This document shows positions 7,567-16,267 of a DNA stretch of 31,720 nucleotides, one piece after another (positions within the stretch are counted from its first letter, which is position 1; the number at the start of each line of letters is the position of its first letter). Where the stretch lies: positions 1-31,720 of the forward strand of contig NZ_CABUIW010000021.1 in the NCBI RefSeq assembly GCF_902491705.1, given 5' to 3'. The notes under the pieces were generated by a model. The model had not been told where the DNA came from and did not search any database. It saw nothing but the letters and a program-made list of their open reading frames with translations. The position numbers and the translations under genes were made by a program. Origin of the DNA: an uncultured Lactobacillus sp. GTDB lineage: Bacteria > Bacillota > Bacilli > Lactobacillales > Lactobacillaceae.

Positions 7567-7992
7567 ATGGCAAACGATATGATGAATCGTCGCAGTGATA
7601 TGATGGATGCAATGAACGACTGGTTTGGTTTTCCAAGAAACTTCTTTGATGACAATGAAATTGAAAACATCATGCAATCAGATGTTGCAGAAACCGATAA
7701 AGATTATGTAGTTAAGATTGATATGCCTGGTATGAACAAAGACGACATTAAGCTTAACTATAGAGATGGTGTTTTAAGCGTTGCTGGTACTAGACAAGCC
7801 TTCAAAGACACCAGCGACAAGGACAGAAACATTATCCACAAAGAAAGAAGCGAAGGCAGCATTTCAAGAAGCTACAGATTACCAAATGTAGTTGCAAGTG
7901 ACATTCATGCAAAGTATGATAATGGTGTATTGACCATCACTTTGCCAAAGCAAACTGCTGGCGATGATGGCAATTCTATCCAAATTGATTAA
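7567..7992 (+). CDS. hsp20: Hsp20 / alpha-crystallin small heat-shock protein
   Basis: 141 residues starting at the ATG at 7567. An upstream in-frame ATG at 7546 overlaps the Shine-Dalgarno AAAGGAAG and is rejected. ATP-independent holdase chaperone that binds unfolding proteins in the cytoplasm. After a Met-rich N-terminal arm, the alpha-crystallin domain begins at SDVAETDKDYVVKIDMPG and holds the family signature NGVLTITLPK. The C-terminus ends in IQI, the IxI motif that docks into neighbouring subunits. Regulation: CIRCE operator and long leader. Followed by its own terminator, so monocistronic. Confidence 0.95.
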   Translation: MANDMMNRRSDMMDAMNDWFGFPRNFFDDNEIENIMQSDVAETDKDYVVKIDMPGMNKDDIKLNYRDGVLSVAGTRQAFKDTSDKDRNIIHKERSEGSISRSYRLPNVVASDIHAKYDNGVLTITLPKQTAGDDGNSIQID

Positions 7993-7993
7993 T

Positions 7994-8075
7994 TTATTAG
8001 ATTATGCAAGAAATCTAATAAGTTGACGGAAATAATTCTCTAAAGCGAGTTCATGATTGAACCCGCTTTTATTTT
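7994..8075 (+). terminator. hsp20 terminator region (two hairpins)
   Basis: A perfect 10-bp inverted repeat, TTATTAGATT (7994-8003) / AATCTAATAA (8012-8021), directly follows the stop. A second stem, AAAGCGAGTTCA (8042-8053) / TGAACCCGCTTT (8058-8069), has one A-C mismatch and is followed by TATTTT; it is the likelier intrinsic terminator. Confidence 0.7.
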
Positions 8076-8085
8076 GGCTTAAAAT
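8057..8085 (+). promoter_or_regulatory. pepE promoter overlapping the hsp20 terminator
   Basis: TTGAAC (8057-8062), exactly 17 bases, TAAAAT (8080-8085). The -35 hexamer lies in the 3' arm of the preceding terminator hairpin. Confidence 0.6.
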
Positions 8086-8134
8086 AGAGATAATTTAAGA
8101 AAAAATTAAAAATGAAAAAGGAGATTTTTTTAAT

Positions 8135-9451
8135 ATGGCTCATGAATTAACTGTACAAGAGCTAGAAAAGTTTTCTGCAGATTTTAACAAAAATCCAGAA
8201 AACAAGGTTATTGCTCGTGCTGCACAACGTAGTGGTGTGCTTGAAGCTTCTTACAACGACCGCGTACAAAGCGAATTAACTCGCGTTTTCTCAACTGAAT
8301 TAGATACTGATAACGTAACTAACCAAAAGCACTCAGGACGCTGCTGGGAATTCTCAACCTTAAATGTTTTGCGTCATGCATTTGGCAAGAAATACAAGGC
8401 TAAGAACTTCACTTTCTCACAAGCTTACAATTTCTTCTGGGACAAGATTGAACGTGCTAACATGTTCTACAACAGAATTTTAGCTAGTGCTGACATGCCA
8501 CTTGATTCTCGTCAAGTTAAGACTGACTTAGACTTTGCTGGTGCAGACGGTGGTCAATTCCAAATGGCAGCTGCTTTAGTTGAAAAATACGGTGTTGTTC
8601 CTTCATACGCAATGCCTGAAACTTTCAACACTAATGACACTACCGGTTTTGCTACTGCACTTGGCGACAAGCTTAAGAAGGACGCATTAGTTTTGCGTAA
8701 ACTTAAGCAATATGGCAAAGACGACGAAATCGAAAAGACTCGTGAAAAATTCTTAAGTGAAGTTTACCAAATGACTGCTATTGCCGTAGGTGAACCACCT
8801 AAGAAGTTCGATCTTGAATATCGCGATGATGACAAGAAGTACCACTTGGATAAAGACTTAACTCCACTTGAATTCTTGCACAAGTACTTAGGTGACGTTG
8901 ACTTTGATGACTACGTTGTTTTAACTAACGCACCTGACCACGAATACAACAAGTTATACGGTCTTCCAGCAGAGGACAACATTGAAGGTTCAATCAGAAT
9001 TAAGTTCTTGAACGTACCAATGGAATACTTGACTTCAGCTGCTATTACCCAATTGAAGGACGGCGAAGCTGTATGGTTTGGTAACGATGTTCTTCGTCAA
9101 ATGGACCGCAAGACTGGCTATCTTGACACCAACCTTTACAAGTTAAACGACTTATTCGGTGTTGATCTTAAGATGTCAAAGGCTGACAGATTAAGAACTG
9201 GTGTCGGCGTAGTTTCACACGCTATGACTTTAGTTGGTGTTGACGAAGATAACGGTGAAATTCGTCAATGGAAAGTTGAAAACTCATGGGGCGACAAGTC
9301 AGGCTCAAAGGGTTACTTCGTAATGAACAATGAATGGTTCAACGACTACGTATATGAAGTTGTTGTTCACAAGAAGTACTTAACTGAAAAGCAAAGAGAA
9401 TTAGCTGAAGGCCCAATTATTGACTTACCAGCATGGGATTCATTAGCTTAA
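8135..9451 (+). CDS. pepE: C1B cysteine peptidase, PepE-type endopeptidase
   Basis: 438 residues, the length of known Lactobacillus PepE. Papain-fold cytoplasmic peptidase of the bleomycin-hydrolase/PepC family; PepE-type enzymes cut internal bonds of oligopeptides. The catalytic triad is visible: Cys70 in QKHSGRCWEF, His362 in SHAMTLVG and Asn383 in VENSWG. Here the residues after the catalytic Cys are WEFSTLN, whereas the second homologue at 23867-25180 has the PepC-like WLFAALN; this is why I call it PepE, and a PepG-type assignment is possible. Start: ATG at 8135 behind AAAGGAG. It has its own promoter and terminator. Confidence 0.88.
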   Translation: MAHELTVQELEKFSADFNKNPENKVIARAAQRSGVLEASYNDRVQSELTRVFSTELDTDNVTNQKHSGRCWEFSTLNVLRHAFGKKYKAKNFTFSQAYNFFWDKIERANMFYNRILASADMPLDSRQVKTDLDFAGADGGQFQMAAALVEKYGVVPSYAMPETFNTNDTTGFATALGDKLKKDALVLRKLKQYGKDDEIEKTREKFLSEVYQMTAIAVGEPPKKFDLEYRDDDKKYHLDKDLTPLEFLHKYLGDVDFDDYVVLTNAPDHEYNKLYGLPAEDNIEGSIRIKFLNVPMEYLTSAAITQLKDGEAVWFGNDVLRQMDRKTGYLDTNLYKLNDLFGVDLKMSKADRLRTGVGVVSHAMTLVGVDEDNGEIRQWKVENSWGDKSGSKGYFVMNNEWFNDYVYEVVVHKKYLTEKQRELAEGPIIDLPAWDSLA

Positions 9452-9470
9452 AAAATTAATGACAAAAAAT

Positions 9471-9507
9471 AACCTTCAAGGATTAAAACCTTGAAGGTTA
9501 TTTCTTT
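9471..9507. terminator. Terminator shared by pepE (+) and frc (-)
   Basis: A perfect 11-bp stem AACCTTCAAGG (9471-9481) / CCTTGAAGGTT (9489-9499) with a 7-base loop. It is followed on plus by ATTTCTTTT and on minus by ATTTTTTGTC, so it suits the two convergent genes. Confidence 0.85.
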
Positions 9508-9518
9508 TGGCTTATTTA

Positions 9519-10862
9519 TTACTTGTCTTCGCCTTTGATAACTTGAACACGTGGGTTCTTAGGAGTAGCTTCTTTAGAAATTACGCCCTTCTTTACCAAA
9601 TCATCGATTTGATCTGGGTCATAACCAAGTGCTGACAAGATTTCCTTGTTGTTTTCACCTAAGTCTGGTGCACGCTTGTAGTCTGGCTTGTAGTTAGACA
9701 AAGTGAATGGTAAACCAATGGTCTTGAACTTACCACGGTTGCCGCCTTGGTCGATAGTTACGATAGTACCATCTTCGTTTAAGTCAGGATCGTTTTCAAG
9801 TTCGTGCCAATCAAGAACTGGACCAACAGGAATACCAGCTTGACCAAGAGTCTTGGTTAATTCGTATTTGTCGTAGTTCTTAGTGTAGCTTTCAATACAC
9901 TTGTAAAGATCTTCCTTGTTTAATTGACGGTGTTGCCAATCTTGGAAGCGTGGGTCGGTAATCCATTCTGGGTGACCCATAGTGTTTGAAATAGCTTCCC
10001 ATGACTTGTTGCTGTTTTGAACAACGATGTAAACATAAGCGTTAGGATCAGTTTCCCAGCCCTTAGCCTTGTAAGTCCAACCGATAACTTGACCACCTTC
10101 AGTGTTCTCAGCACGAGGAATAGCCTTGCCCCAGTTGTACTTAGGATATACTGCGTAGTGAGGAAGTGCGCCAAGGTTATCAAGCATAATTTGGTCACGA
10201 AGCTTGATACGGCAAAGGTTAAGAACAGCGTCTTGCATTGATTGGTAAACGAAAGTACCTTCACCAGTACGTTCACGTTGCATTAAGGCAGCTAAAATAC
10301 CGATTGCAAGGTGCATACCTGAGTTGGAGTCACCTAAAGCAGCAGCTGATTGAGTTGGAACATTGTACTTACCATCGTTCCAACCAGTTGCGGAAGCTGC
10401 ACCACCAGCAGCTTGGGCTACAGGTTCAAAGGCCTTAACATTAGCAAAACGTGAGCCTTCGTTGAAGCCTTTAAGTGAAGCCATAATCAATCTTGGATTA
10501 AGCTTGTGAACAGTGTCCCAGCCGTAACCTGCTCTATCAGCAGCACCTGGACGAACGTTTTCTACAAAGACATCGGCCTTCTTCAAAAGGTCGTACATAA
10601 TCTTTTTACCTTCTGGAGCCTTGATGTTAAGAGTTAATGACTTCTTATTAGCGTTTAATTGTAAGTAGTAAAGGCTCCATGAATCTTGAATATCAAGAAG
10701 TTCATTTCTAGTTGGGTCACCAGTGTTAGTACGTTCAATCTTGATAACTTCAGCACCAAGCCAAGCTAACAATTGAGTACATGATGGGCCTGATTGTACT
10801 TGAGTCCAGTCAACAATTTTAATACCTTTTAATGGAGCGTAATCTTCATTTGTTTCAGCCAT
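9519..10862 (-). CDS. frc: Formyl-CoA:oxalate CoA-transferase
   Basis: 447 residues. Class III CoA-transferase that moves CoA from formyl-CoA to oxalate, giving oxalyl-CoA for Oxc and releasing formate. The catalytic Asp is Asp178 in AAALGDSNSGMHL, matching Asp169 of the Oxalobacter enzyme. N-terminal family blocks are present (LKGIKIVDWTQVQSGPSCTQLLAWLGAEVIKIE region, then ENVRPGA). The mobile glycine loop that is GGGGQ in Oxalobacter reads TEGGQ here (254-258). Start: ATG at 10862, 37 bases after the oxc stop, so it is the second gene of an oxc-frc operon ending at the hairpin at 9471-9499. Confidence 0.93.
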   Translation of the reverse strand: MAETNEDYAPLKGIKIVDWTQVQSGPSCTQLLAWLGAEVIKIERTNTGDPTRNELLDIQDSWSLYYLQLNANKKSLTLNIKAPEGKKIMYDLLKKADVFVENVRPGAADRAGYGWDTVHKLNPRLIMASLKGFNEGSRFANVKAFEPVAQAAGGAASATGWNDGKYNVPTQSAAALGDSNSGMHLAIGILAALMQRERTGEGTFVYQSMQDAVLNLCRIKLRDQIMLDNLGALPHYAVYPKYNWGKAIPRAENTEGGQVIGWTYKAKGWETDPNAYVYIVVQNSNKSWEAISNTMGHPEWITDPRFQDWQHRQLNKEDLYKCIESYTKNYDKYELTKTLGQAGIPVGPVLDWHELENDPDLNEDGTIVTIDQGGNRGKFKTIGLPFTLSNYKPDYKRAPDLGENNKEILSALGYDPDQIDDLVKKGVISKEATPKNPRVQVIKGEDK

Positions 10863-10899
10863 TTTAATTTCTCCTATTAGTTAATATTAATTTGTTCTT

Positions 10900-12600
10900 T
10901 TACTTGTTCTTTGCAGGGTCTAAGTCAAGAGTTGGGTTTAAGTTGCCGATGTGACCAGATTCCTTACCCATTGAAACTGGGATTTGAGCATCAATAATAG
11001 TAGGTTCCTTTGAAGCATAAGCTTCGTCCAAAGCCTTCTTCATTTCAGTGTAGTTGTTTACACGGTAGCTCTTACCGCCAAATGCGTCTGCAATTTCAGC
11101 ATATTTTGCACTGTGGCTAAGAACAGTAGGACCAAGTTGGTCTTTAACTGGGTTTCTGTCACCGTTGTAAATACCACCGTTGTTGATAACAACAATAGTA
11201 ATTGGTAAGTGGTAACGGCAAATAGTTTCAACTTCCATACCGTCAAAACCAAATCCACTATCACCTTCGATGGCGATAACTGGCTTGCCAGTTTCAACTG
11301 CGGCAGCAATACCGTAGCCTAAGGCAACACCCATAACGCCCCATGAACCAGTATCAAGACGGTGACGAGGAAGGTTCATACCTACTAAGTTACGACCATC
11401 ATCCAAAGCGTTGGCACCTTCACTTACGATGTAAGTATCTGGGTGTTCTTGTAAGATTTCGTTGATTGGAGTGATTGCACCGAAGTAGCCAAGAGTATCT
11501 GACTTGTGTGAAGCTTCAATGATCTTAGCAAATTTAGCGTTGTTCTTGTCGCTATCTGCCTTAATCATGTCTAACCAGTCTTGAGAAGCCTTAACGCCAG
11601 CCTTTTCAACGGCAGGAACTAATTTTTCTAAGACAGACTTAATGTCACCTTGAAGTGGAGCATCAATCTTGCGGTTAGAGTCAAATTCAGTTGCATCAAT
11701 ATCAATTTGGATAAACTTGGTGTCTGGTTTAAATAATGGAGCTTCACCGTTTGAAAGCATCCAGTTTAATCTAGCACCAACAAGCATAATAACGTCAGCG
11801 TTACCTAAAGTTAATGAACGAGCTGAAGCTGCAGTATGAGGTGAGTCATCTGGAACAACACCCTTAGCCATTGACATTGGTAAGAATGGAATATTAGTTT
11901 TATCAACTAATTCACGAAGTTCATTTTCACTACGAGCATAAGCAGCACCTTTACCAATAATAATTGCTGGATGTTTAGCATTCTTAAGTAATGAAACTGC
12001 ACGATCAATTGCGGCATCTGATGGGTATTGAGCCAAAGCTGGTTCAACTGGTTCAAAGATGTTTGCTTCTTCTTTAGTAGCAGTATCAGAGATAGTTGCT
12101 GCAGGAAGGTCAAGGTAAACACCACCAGGACGACCACTAACAGCAGTTCTAACTGCACGTGCAACAGCTAATCCCATGTCTTGTGCACGATCAACACGAT
12201 ATGCTGCCTTACAGAAAGGCTTTGCAAGGTTATATTGGTCAATACCTTCGTAGTCTCCACGTCCCATGTCGATAATATGACGACTTGATGAACCAGAGAT
12301 CATAATTAATGGGAATGAGTTTTCAGTAGCTTGAGCTAAAGCTGTTAAACCATTCAAGAATCCAGGTGCAGAAACAGTTAAAGCAACACCAGGCTTACCA
12401 GTAATAAAACCAGCACCAGCTGCGGCATCAACTGCGGCATCTTCACGTCTAAATCCATAAAACTTCATCCCTTTGATTTCAGCTAAACGAGCGAAATCAG
12501 TAACAGGAATACCTACAATACCATACATATTGTTCAAGCCATTTGCTTGAAGAGCGTCGATTAATAAGTCAGCGCCACTATACTTTGCATTGTCAGCCAT
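10900..12600 (-). CDS. oxc: Oxalyl-CoA decarboxylase
   Basis: 566 residues. Thiamine-diphosphate enzyme that converts oxalyl-CoA to formyl-CoA and CO2, consuming a proton. It has three domains, with the PYR domain first. Cofactor-activating Glu53 lies in RREDAA, and GRGDYEG (114-119) matches the active-site Tyr-Glu region. The PP domain carries the ThDP/Mg motif GDS (446-448) to NN (473-474). The C-terminal tail has KESGHIGNLNP, equivalent to the loop that closes over the active site. Start: ATG at 12600. It heads the operon with frc and is divergent from the AEC permease. Expected role: oxalate detoxification, and acid resistance through proton consumption. Confidence 0.94.
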   Translation of the reverse strand: MADNAKYSGADLLIDALQANGLNNMYGIVGIPVTDFARLAEIKGMKFYGFRREDAAVDAAAGAGFITGKPGVALTVSAPGFLNGLTALAQATENSFPLIMISGSSSRHIIDMGRGDYEGIDQYNLAKPFCKAAYRVDRAQDMGLAVARAVRTAVSGRPGGVYLDLPAATISDTATKEEANIFEPVEPALAQYPSDAAIDRAVSLLKNAKHPAIIIGKGAAYARSENELRELVDKTNIPFLPMSMAKGVVPDDSPHTAASARSLTLGNADVIMLVGARLNWMLSNGEAPLFKPDTKFIQIDIDATEFDSNRKIDAPLQGDIKSVLEKLVPAVEKAGVKASQDWLDMIKADSDKNNAKFAKIIEASHKSDTLGYFGAITPINEILQEHPDTYIVSEGANALDDGRNLVGMNLPRHRLDTGSWGVMGVALGYGIAAAVETGKPVIAIEGDSGFGFDGMEVETICRYHLPITIVVINNGGIYNGDRNPVKDQLGPTVLSHSAKYAEIADAFGGKSYRVNNYTEMKKALDEAYASKEPTIIDAQIPVSMGKESGHIGNLNPTLDLDPAKNK

Positions 12601-12966
12601 ATCTAACTTACTTCTTTCTTTTACACAATAACCACTAGAAATAATCTCTTATGTATAACATAAGTTATACATGTACATTATTTTCATGATTAGTGTACGC
12701 TTATATTTCTGTTTTTCAATCGTATTCTTTAAAAATATAGTCATTTTTTCAAAAAATATAATATTTTTTATAAAATCATAAATTTTTAGTTAGCGAAAAG
12801 CCTTAATTTGATTGAATTTTGACGATTTTCCTCTTTTTTCACTAAAAAAAGTGATTGAAATATTTATTTTTAGTTCTAGAATGAGTGCGTATAGGTATAT
12901 ATGTATTGCTATACATGCATATGTATAAGAATTCTTTAATAAACGGAATTCCGCAGGGAGGGAAAA
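12601..12966. promoter_or_regulatory. Divergent regulatory region with TGTATA-type inverted repeats
   Basis: 366 bp without a gene. oxc promoter candidate on minus: TTGAAA (12719-12714), 16 bases, TACACT (12697-12692). Just downstream of it lies a perfect repeat TGTATAAC-N4-GTTATACA (12652-12671), nested with TTATGT-N3-ACATAA (12649-12663). On the permease side, ATGTAT-N4-ATACAT (12901-12916) overlaps TATACAT-N4-ATGTATA (12910-12927). All are built on TGTATA half-sites, though in different spacing and orientation, which suggests one regulator for both units. The middle is very AT-rich and includes a 9-1-9 A/T inverted repeat near 12755-12773. The permease Shine-Dalgarno is GGGAGGG (12956-12962). 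Confidence 0.6.
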
Positions 12967-14160
12967 ATGAAGACTATATTGATCAATGACATCGTTCCAA
13001 TCCTTGTCATCATGATTTTAGGTTATATCTGCGGCAAAGTTAGCTTCTTTGATAATGATCAAAGACAGGGACTTAACAAATTAGTTCTGAACATTGCTTT
13101 ACCTGCAGCATTGTTTATTTCAATTGTTAAAGCAACACGTAGCATGTTTGCTAAAGATATTGTTTTAACTTTAATTTCAATTGTCGGTGTAACTGGATTG
13201 TTCATCTTAAGTTACTACTTAGACAAATTAATGTTTCACCGTACAACTCAAGAGGCTGCTATCTGTGCTTTAATCGCAGGTTCACCAACAATCGGTTTCT
13301 TAGGCTTTGCTGTGCTAGATCCAATTTATGGTAATAGTGCCAGCACTAACCTAGTTATTGGTATTGTTTCTATTGTGGTTAATGCCATCACTATTCCAAT
13401 TGGTTTGGCTTTAATCAATAAAGGTCAAGCTGAAGTTAAAGCTAAAGTTAACTCTGATGATATTAAAAAATTGCAAAAGCACCGTGCAAACGATGTCAAA
13501 CAAGGTCAATATGTAATCAGTCAAGAACACCTTGATCACTTAAACAAACTGCCTGACATCCCAGTTACTGATGCCGAAGCTAAGGCATTAGGTGAAAAAG
13601 GTCTTAAGCGTGAAGTCGACTTAGTTGAAGCCGAACTTAAAGACCACGCCGGAACAAGCAAACAAGAAAGTGCTGATAAGAACTCAATGTGGACTTCAAT
13701 TGTGAACGCAGTTAAGCAACCAGTTGCCGCAGCTCCATTGATCGCTGTAATTTTGGTACTTCTTGGTCTTCACGTTCCCGCTTCTTGGGCTCCATCATTT
13801 GACTTAATTGCTAAAGCAAACTCCGGTGTTGCCGTTTTAGCTGCTGGTCTTGCCCTTTCAACTGTTAAGTTCTCAATTGATAAAGAAGCTCTTTGGAACA
13901 CATTCTATCGTCTGTTCTTAACTCCAGCCATTATTGTTCTTGCAGCATACTTATGTGGCATGGGTTCTGATCCAACCAAGATTTCACTACTTTGTATGGC
14001 AACCGCTTTGCCACCTGCATTTTCTGGAATTATTATTTCCAGTCGTTACAACATCTACGTTAAAGAAGGTGCCAGTTCAGTTGCTATTTCAACAATTGGC
14101 TTTGCAGTCAGCTGCATCTTCTGGATTTGGTTCTTACCTATCTTGGCACACATTCTTTAA
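12967..14160 (+). CDS. AEC-family transporter, candidate oxalate/formate or dicarboxylate permease
   Basis: 397 residues. Auxin-efflux-carrier (AEC) family membrane carrier. Five hydrophobic segments lie in about residues 1-155, then a hydrophilic cytoplasmic loop (about 155-240, rich in Lys/Glu/Asp), then about five more segments to the C-terminus. Family features include the repeated inverted layout and the proline-rich TM stretches near LNIALPAALFISI and ATALPPAFSG. Bacterial AEC carriers move malate and other carboxylates. The divergent position next to oxc-frc and shared repeats in the intergenic region suggest oxalate uptake, perhaps in exchange for formate; this is inference. Malate permease is the main alternative. 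Ends at a strong terminator. Confidence 0.85.
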   Translation: MKTILINDIVPILVIMILGYICGKVSFFDNDQRQGLNKLVLNIALPAALFISIVKATRSMFAKDIVLTLISIVGVTGLFILSYYLDKLMFHRTTQEAAICALIAGSPTIGFLGFAVLDPIYGNSASTNLVIGIVSIVVNAITIPIGLALINKGQAEVKAKVNSDDIKKLQKHRANDVKQGQYVISQEHLDHLNKLPDIPVTDAEAKALGEKGLKREVDLVEAELKDHAGTSKQESADKNSMWTSIVNAVKQPVAAAPLIAVILVLLGLHVPASWAPSFDLIAKANSGVAVLAAGLALSTVKFSIDKEALWNTFYRLFLTPAIIVLAAYLCGMGSDPTKISLLCMATALPPAFSGIIISSRYNIYVKEGASSVAISTIGFAVSCIFWIWFLPILAHIL

Positions 14161-14174
14161 TTAGTTAGATACGC

Positions 14175-14208
14175 AAAAAAGCATTAGCTTATCGCTAATG
14201 CTTTTTTT
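14175..14208. terminator. Bidirectional terminator between the AEC permease and oppF
   Basis: A perfect stem GCATTAGC (14181-14188) / GCTAATGC (14194-14201) with A6 before and T7 after, between convergent transcription units. Confidence 0.92.
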
Positions 14209-14228
14209 AGTGTTTGCATAGATTTATT

Positions 14229-15173
14229 TTATTCTTCGTAGCTAGCTGCTACTTCTTCATAATGTTTAACTTCATCATCGCTGCAGCGAACGAAGTGACC
14301 TGGACGGATTTCGTGCATTGTGCGCTTTTTGCCGTCCATTTCTTCCTTTTGAGCATCGTATGGAATTCTGGTGCGGCTACGTTCAATTTCTGGGTCAGGA
14401 ATTGGAACAGCTGAAATCAAACTCTTAGTATAATCGTGAAGAGGACGATCATAAACATCATCAGCTGGACCTACTTCAAGTAATTTACCGTAGTGCATAA
14501 CACCAATACGGTCAGAAATAAATTTAACCATTGATAGGTCGTGGGCAATGAACAAGTAAGTCAAGCCACGCTTCTTTTGTAGTTCAATCATCAAGTTAAC
14601 AACTTGAGCTTGAATAGAAACGTCCAAAGCTGAAATAGGTTCGTCAGCTACGATGAATTTAGGTTCAACGGCTAATGCACGTGCAATACCAATTCTTTGA
14701 CGCTGACCACCTGAGAATTCGTGTGGGAAACGGCTGGCATGACTTTCATTCAAGCCAACAGTTTCAAGTAGTTCTTCAACACGCTTAGTTCTTTCTGCCT
14801 TGTCCTTAACCAAGTGGTGGATATCAAGACCTTCAGCGATAATATCTTCAACTGTCATTCTTGGGTTAAGTGAAGCATATGGATCCTGGAAAATCATTTG
14901 GGCATCCCTAGTGAAAGCCAACTTGTCTTTACGAGACTTCAAGTTTTCTACATTTTTGCCTTCAAACAGGATTTCACCACTAGTTGGCTTGTACAATTGC
15001 AAGATTGAACGGCCAGTAGTAGTCTTACCAGAACCAGATTCACCTACCAAACCAAAAGTTTCGCCTTCATAAATATCAAAACTTACATCATCAACAGCTT
15101 TGGTGACATTACGGCCATTTTTAAAGTATTGTTTTAGATGTTTTACTTCCAAAATTTTCTTTTTTTCTGGCAT
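14229..15173 (-). CDS. oppF: Oligopeptide ABC transporter ATP-binding protein OppF
   Basis: 314 residues. Second ATPase of the Opp importer, acting at the inner membrane face with OppD. Walker A GESGSGKT is at 44-51, followed by the Q-loop region MIFQDPYASLNPRM, the signature SGGQRQRIGIARAL, Walker B FIVADEPISALD and the switch His in IAHD. The C-terminal extension (about 250-314) has the oligopeptide-transporter RCSDDE-type end with a single Cys, unlike the multi-Cys FeS motif of some OppF proteins. Last gene of oppBCDF, 20 bases after oppD. Confidence 0.95.
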   Translation of the reverse strand: MPEKKKILEVKHLKQYFKNGRNVTKAVDDVSFDIYEGETFGLVGESGSGKTTTGRSILQLYKPTSGEILFEGKNVENLKSRKDKLAFTRDAQMIFQDPYASLNPRMTVEDIIAEGLDIHHLVKDKAERTKRVEELLETVGLNESHASRFPHEFSGGQRQRIGIARALAVEPKFIVADEPISALDVSIQAQVVNLMIELQKKRGLTYLFIAHDLSMVKFISDRIGVMHYGKLLEVGPADDVYDRPLHDYTKSLISAVPIPDPEIERSRTRIPYDAQKEEMDGKKRTMHEIRPGHFVRCSDDEVKHYEEVAASYEE

Positions 15174-15193
15174 AAAATTCTCCTTTGCTGTGA

Positions 15194-16252
15194 TTATTTA
15201 ACTCCTGGTAATTTATCTTCTTTTTTCATTAAATCGTATTTCTTCCAGCGTCTTTGAATTTCTGCTGGTGGCTCAACCTTTGGTGCACCTGGTGCAAGTA
15301 GCCAAGTTGCGGCATAGTGTGAGTCAGTAACTTTGAAGAATGGCGGCTTGCGTTCAACGTCAATCTTCATTGCATATTTATTTCTTGGTGCAAATGGATC
15401 ACCCTTAGGTGGATCAAGCAAGTTAGGTGGCGTACCTGGAATAGATTCCAAAGTATCACTGTTCAAAGTTGGCATTGAGTTGATTAAGCCCCAAGTGTAT
15501 GGGTGTTGTGGATCGTAGAAAATTTCGTCCACGCCACCAAATTCAAGGAATTCTCCTGCGTACATTACGGCAACACGATCAGCCATGCCAGCTACCACAC
15601 CCAAGTCGTGAGTAATGAAGATGATTGAAGTCTTTACTCTCTTTTGTAAATCCTTCATCAAATCCAAAATTTCAGCTTGAACAGTTACGTCAAGCGCAGT
15701 AGTTGGTTCGTCGGCAAGTAAGATTTCAGGTTCACAGATCAAAGCAATCGCAATTACGATTCTTTGTCTCATACCACCTGAGAATTGGTGTGGATATTCA
15801 TTAATACGTTCTTCAGCGTTAGGAATACCAACGGCCTTCATCATTTCAAGTGCTTTAGCCCAAGCTTCTTTCTTAGAAGCGCCTTTGTGCTTGATTAAAG
15901 GTTCAGCAATTTGTTGGCCAATCTTCATCGTAGGGTCAAGTGAAGTCATTGGATCCTGGAAAATCATTGAAATCTCATTACCACGGATCTTTTGCATTTC
16001 TTTTTCAGGTAAATCCAATAAGTTCTTACCATGGAAATTAATCTCGCCGCCTTCGATCTTGGCGTTACGAGCAAGAAGTCCAATGATACTACGAGTAGTA
16101 ACAGACTTACCTGAACCTGACTCACCTACGATTGCTAAGGTTTCACCCTTATTCAAGTGAAAGGATACATTGCGGATAGCTTTAACCTCACCAGCATAAG
16201 TGTGAAAATCAATTTTTAAATTTTTAACATCTAAAACTCTTTCTTCTGGCAT
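15194..16252 (-). CDS. oppD: Oligopeptide ABC transporter ATP-binding protein OppD
   Basis: 352 residues. First ATPase of the Opp importer. Walker A GESGSGKS is at 43-50; the Q-loop MIFQDPMTSLDPTMKIG, signature SGGMRQRIVIAIAL, Walker B ILLADEPTTALD and ITHDLGVV are all present. The C-terminal oligo/dipeptide transporter extension begins near SIPGTPPNLLDPP, where PPKGDPFAPRNKYAM replaces the usual Cys-rich segment. 15 bases downstream of oppC and 20 bases upstream of oppF. Confidence 0.95.
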   Translation of the reverse strand: MPEERVLDVKNLKIDFHTYAGEVKAIRNVSFHLNKGETLAIVGESGSGKSVTTRSIIGLLARNAKIEGGEINFHGKNLLDLPEKEMQKIRGNEISMIFQDPMTSLDPTMKIGQQIAEPLIKHKGASKKEAWAKALEMMKAVGIPNAEERINEYPHQFSGGMRQRIVIAIALICEPEILLADEPTTALDVTVQAEILDLMKDLQKRVKTSIIFITHDLGVVAGMADRVAVMYAGEFLEFGGVDEIFYDPQHPYTWGLINSMPTLNSDTLESIPGTPPNLLDPPKGDPFAPRNKYAMKIDVERKPPFFKVTDSHYAATWLLAPGAPKVEPPAEIQRRWKKYDLMKKEDKLPGVK

Positions 16253-16267
16253 TTAGGTTAATCCTTT

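Noticed and set aside
9920..10438. Several open frames inside frc and oxc in other frames
   Set aside because: These are shadows caused by codon bias of the real genes; no Shine-Dalgarno sequence or recognisable protein.
12755..12855. AT-rich inverted repeats (9-1-9 A/T repeat; TCACT-N6-AGTGA)
   Set aside because: Such repeats are expected by chance in a region this AT-rich; only the TGTATA repeats recur beside both promoters.
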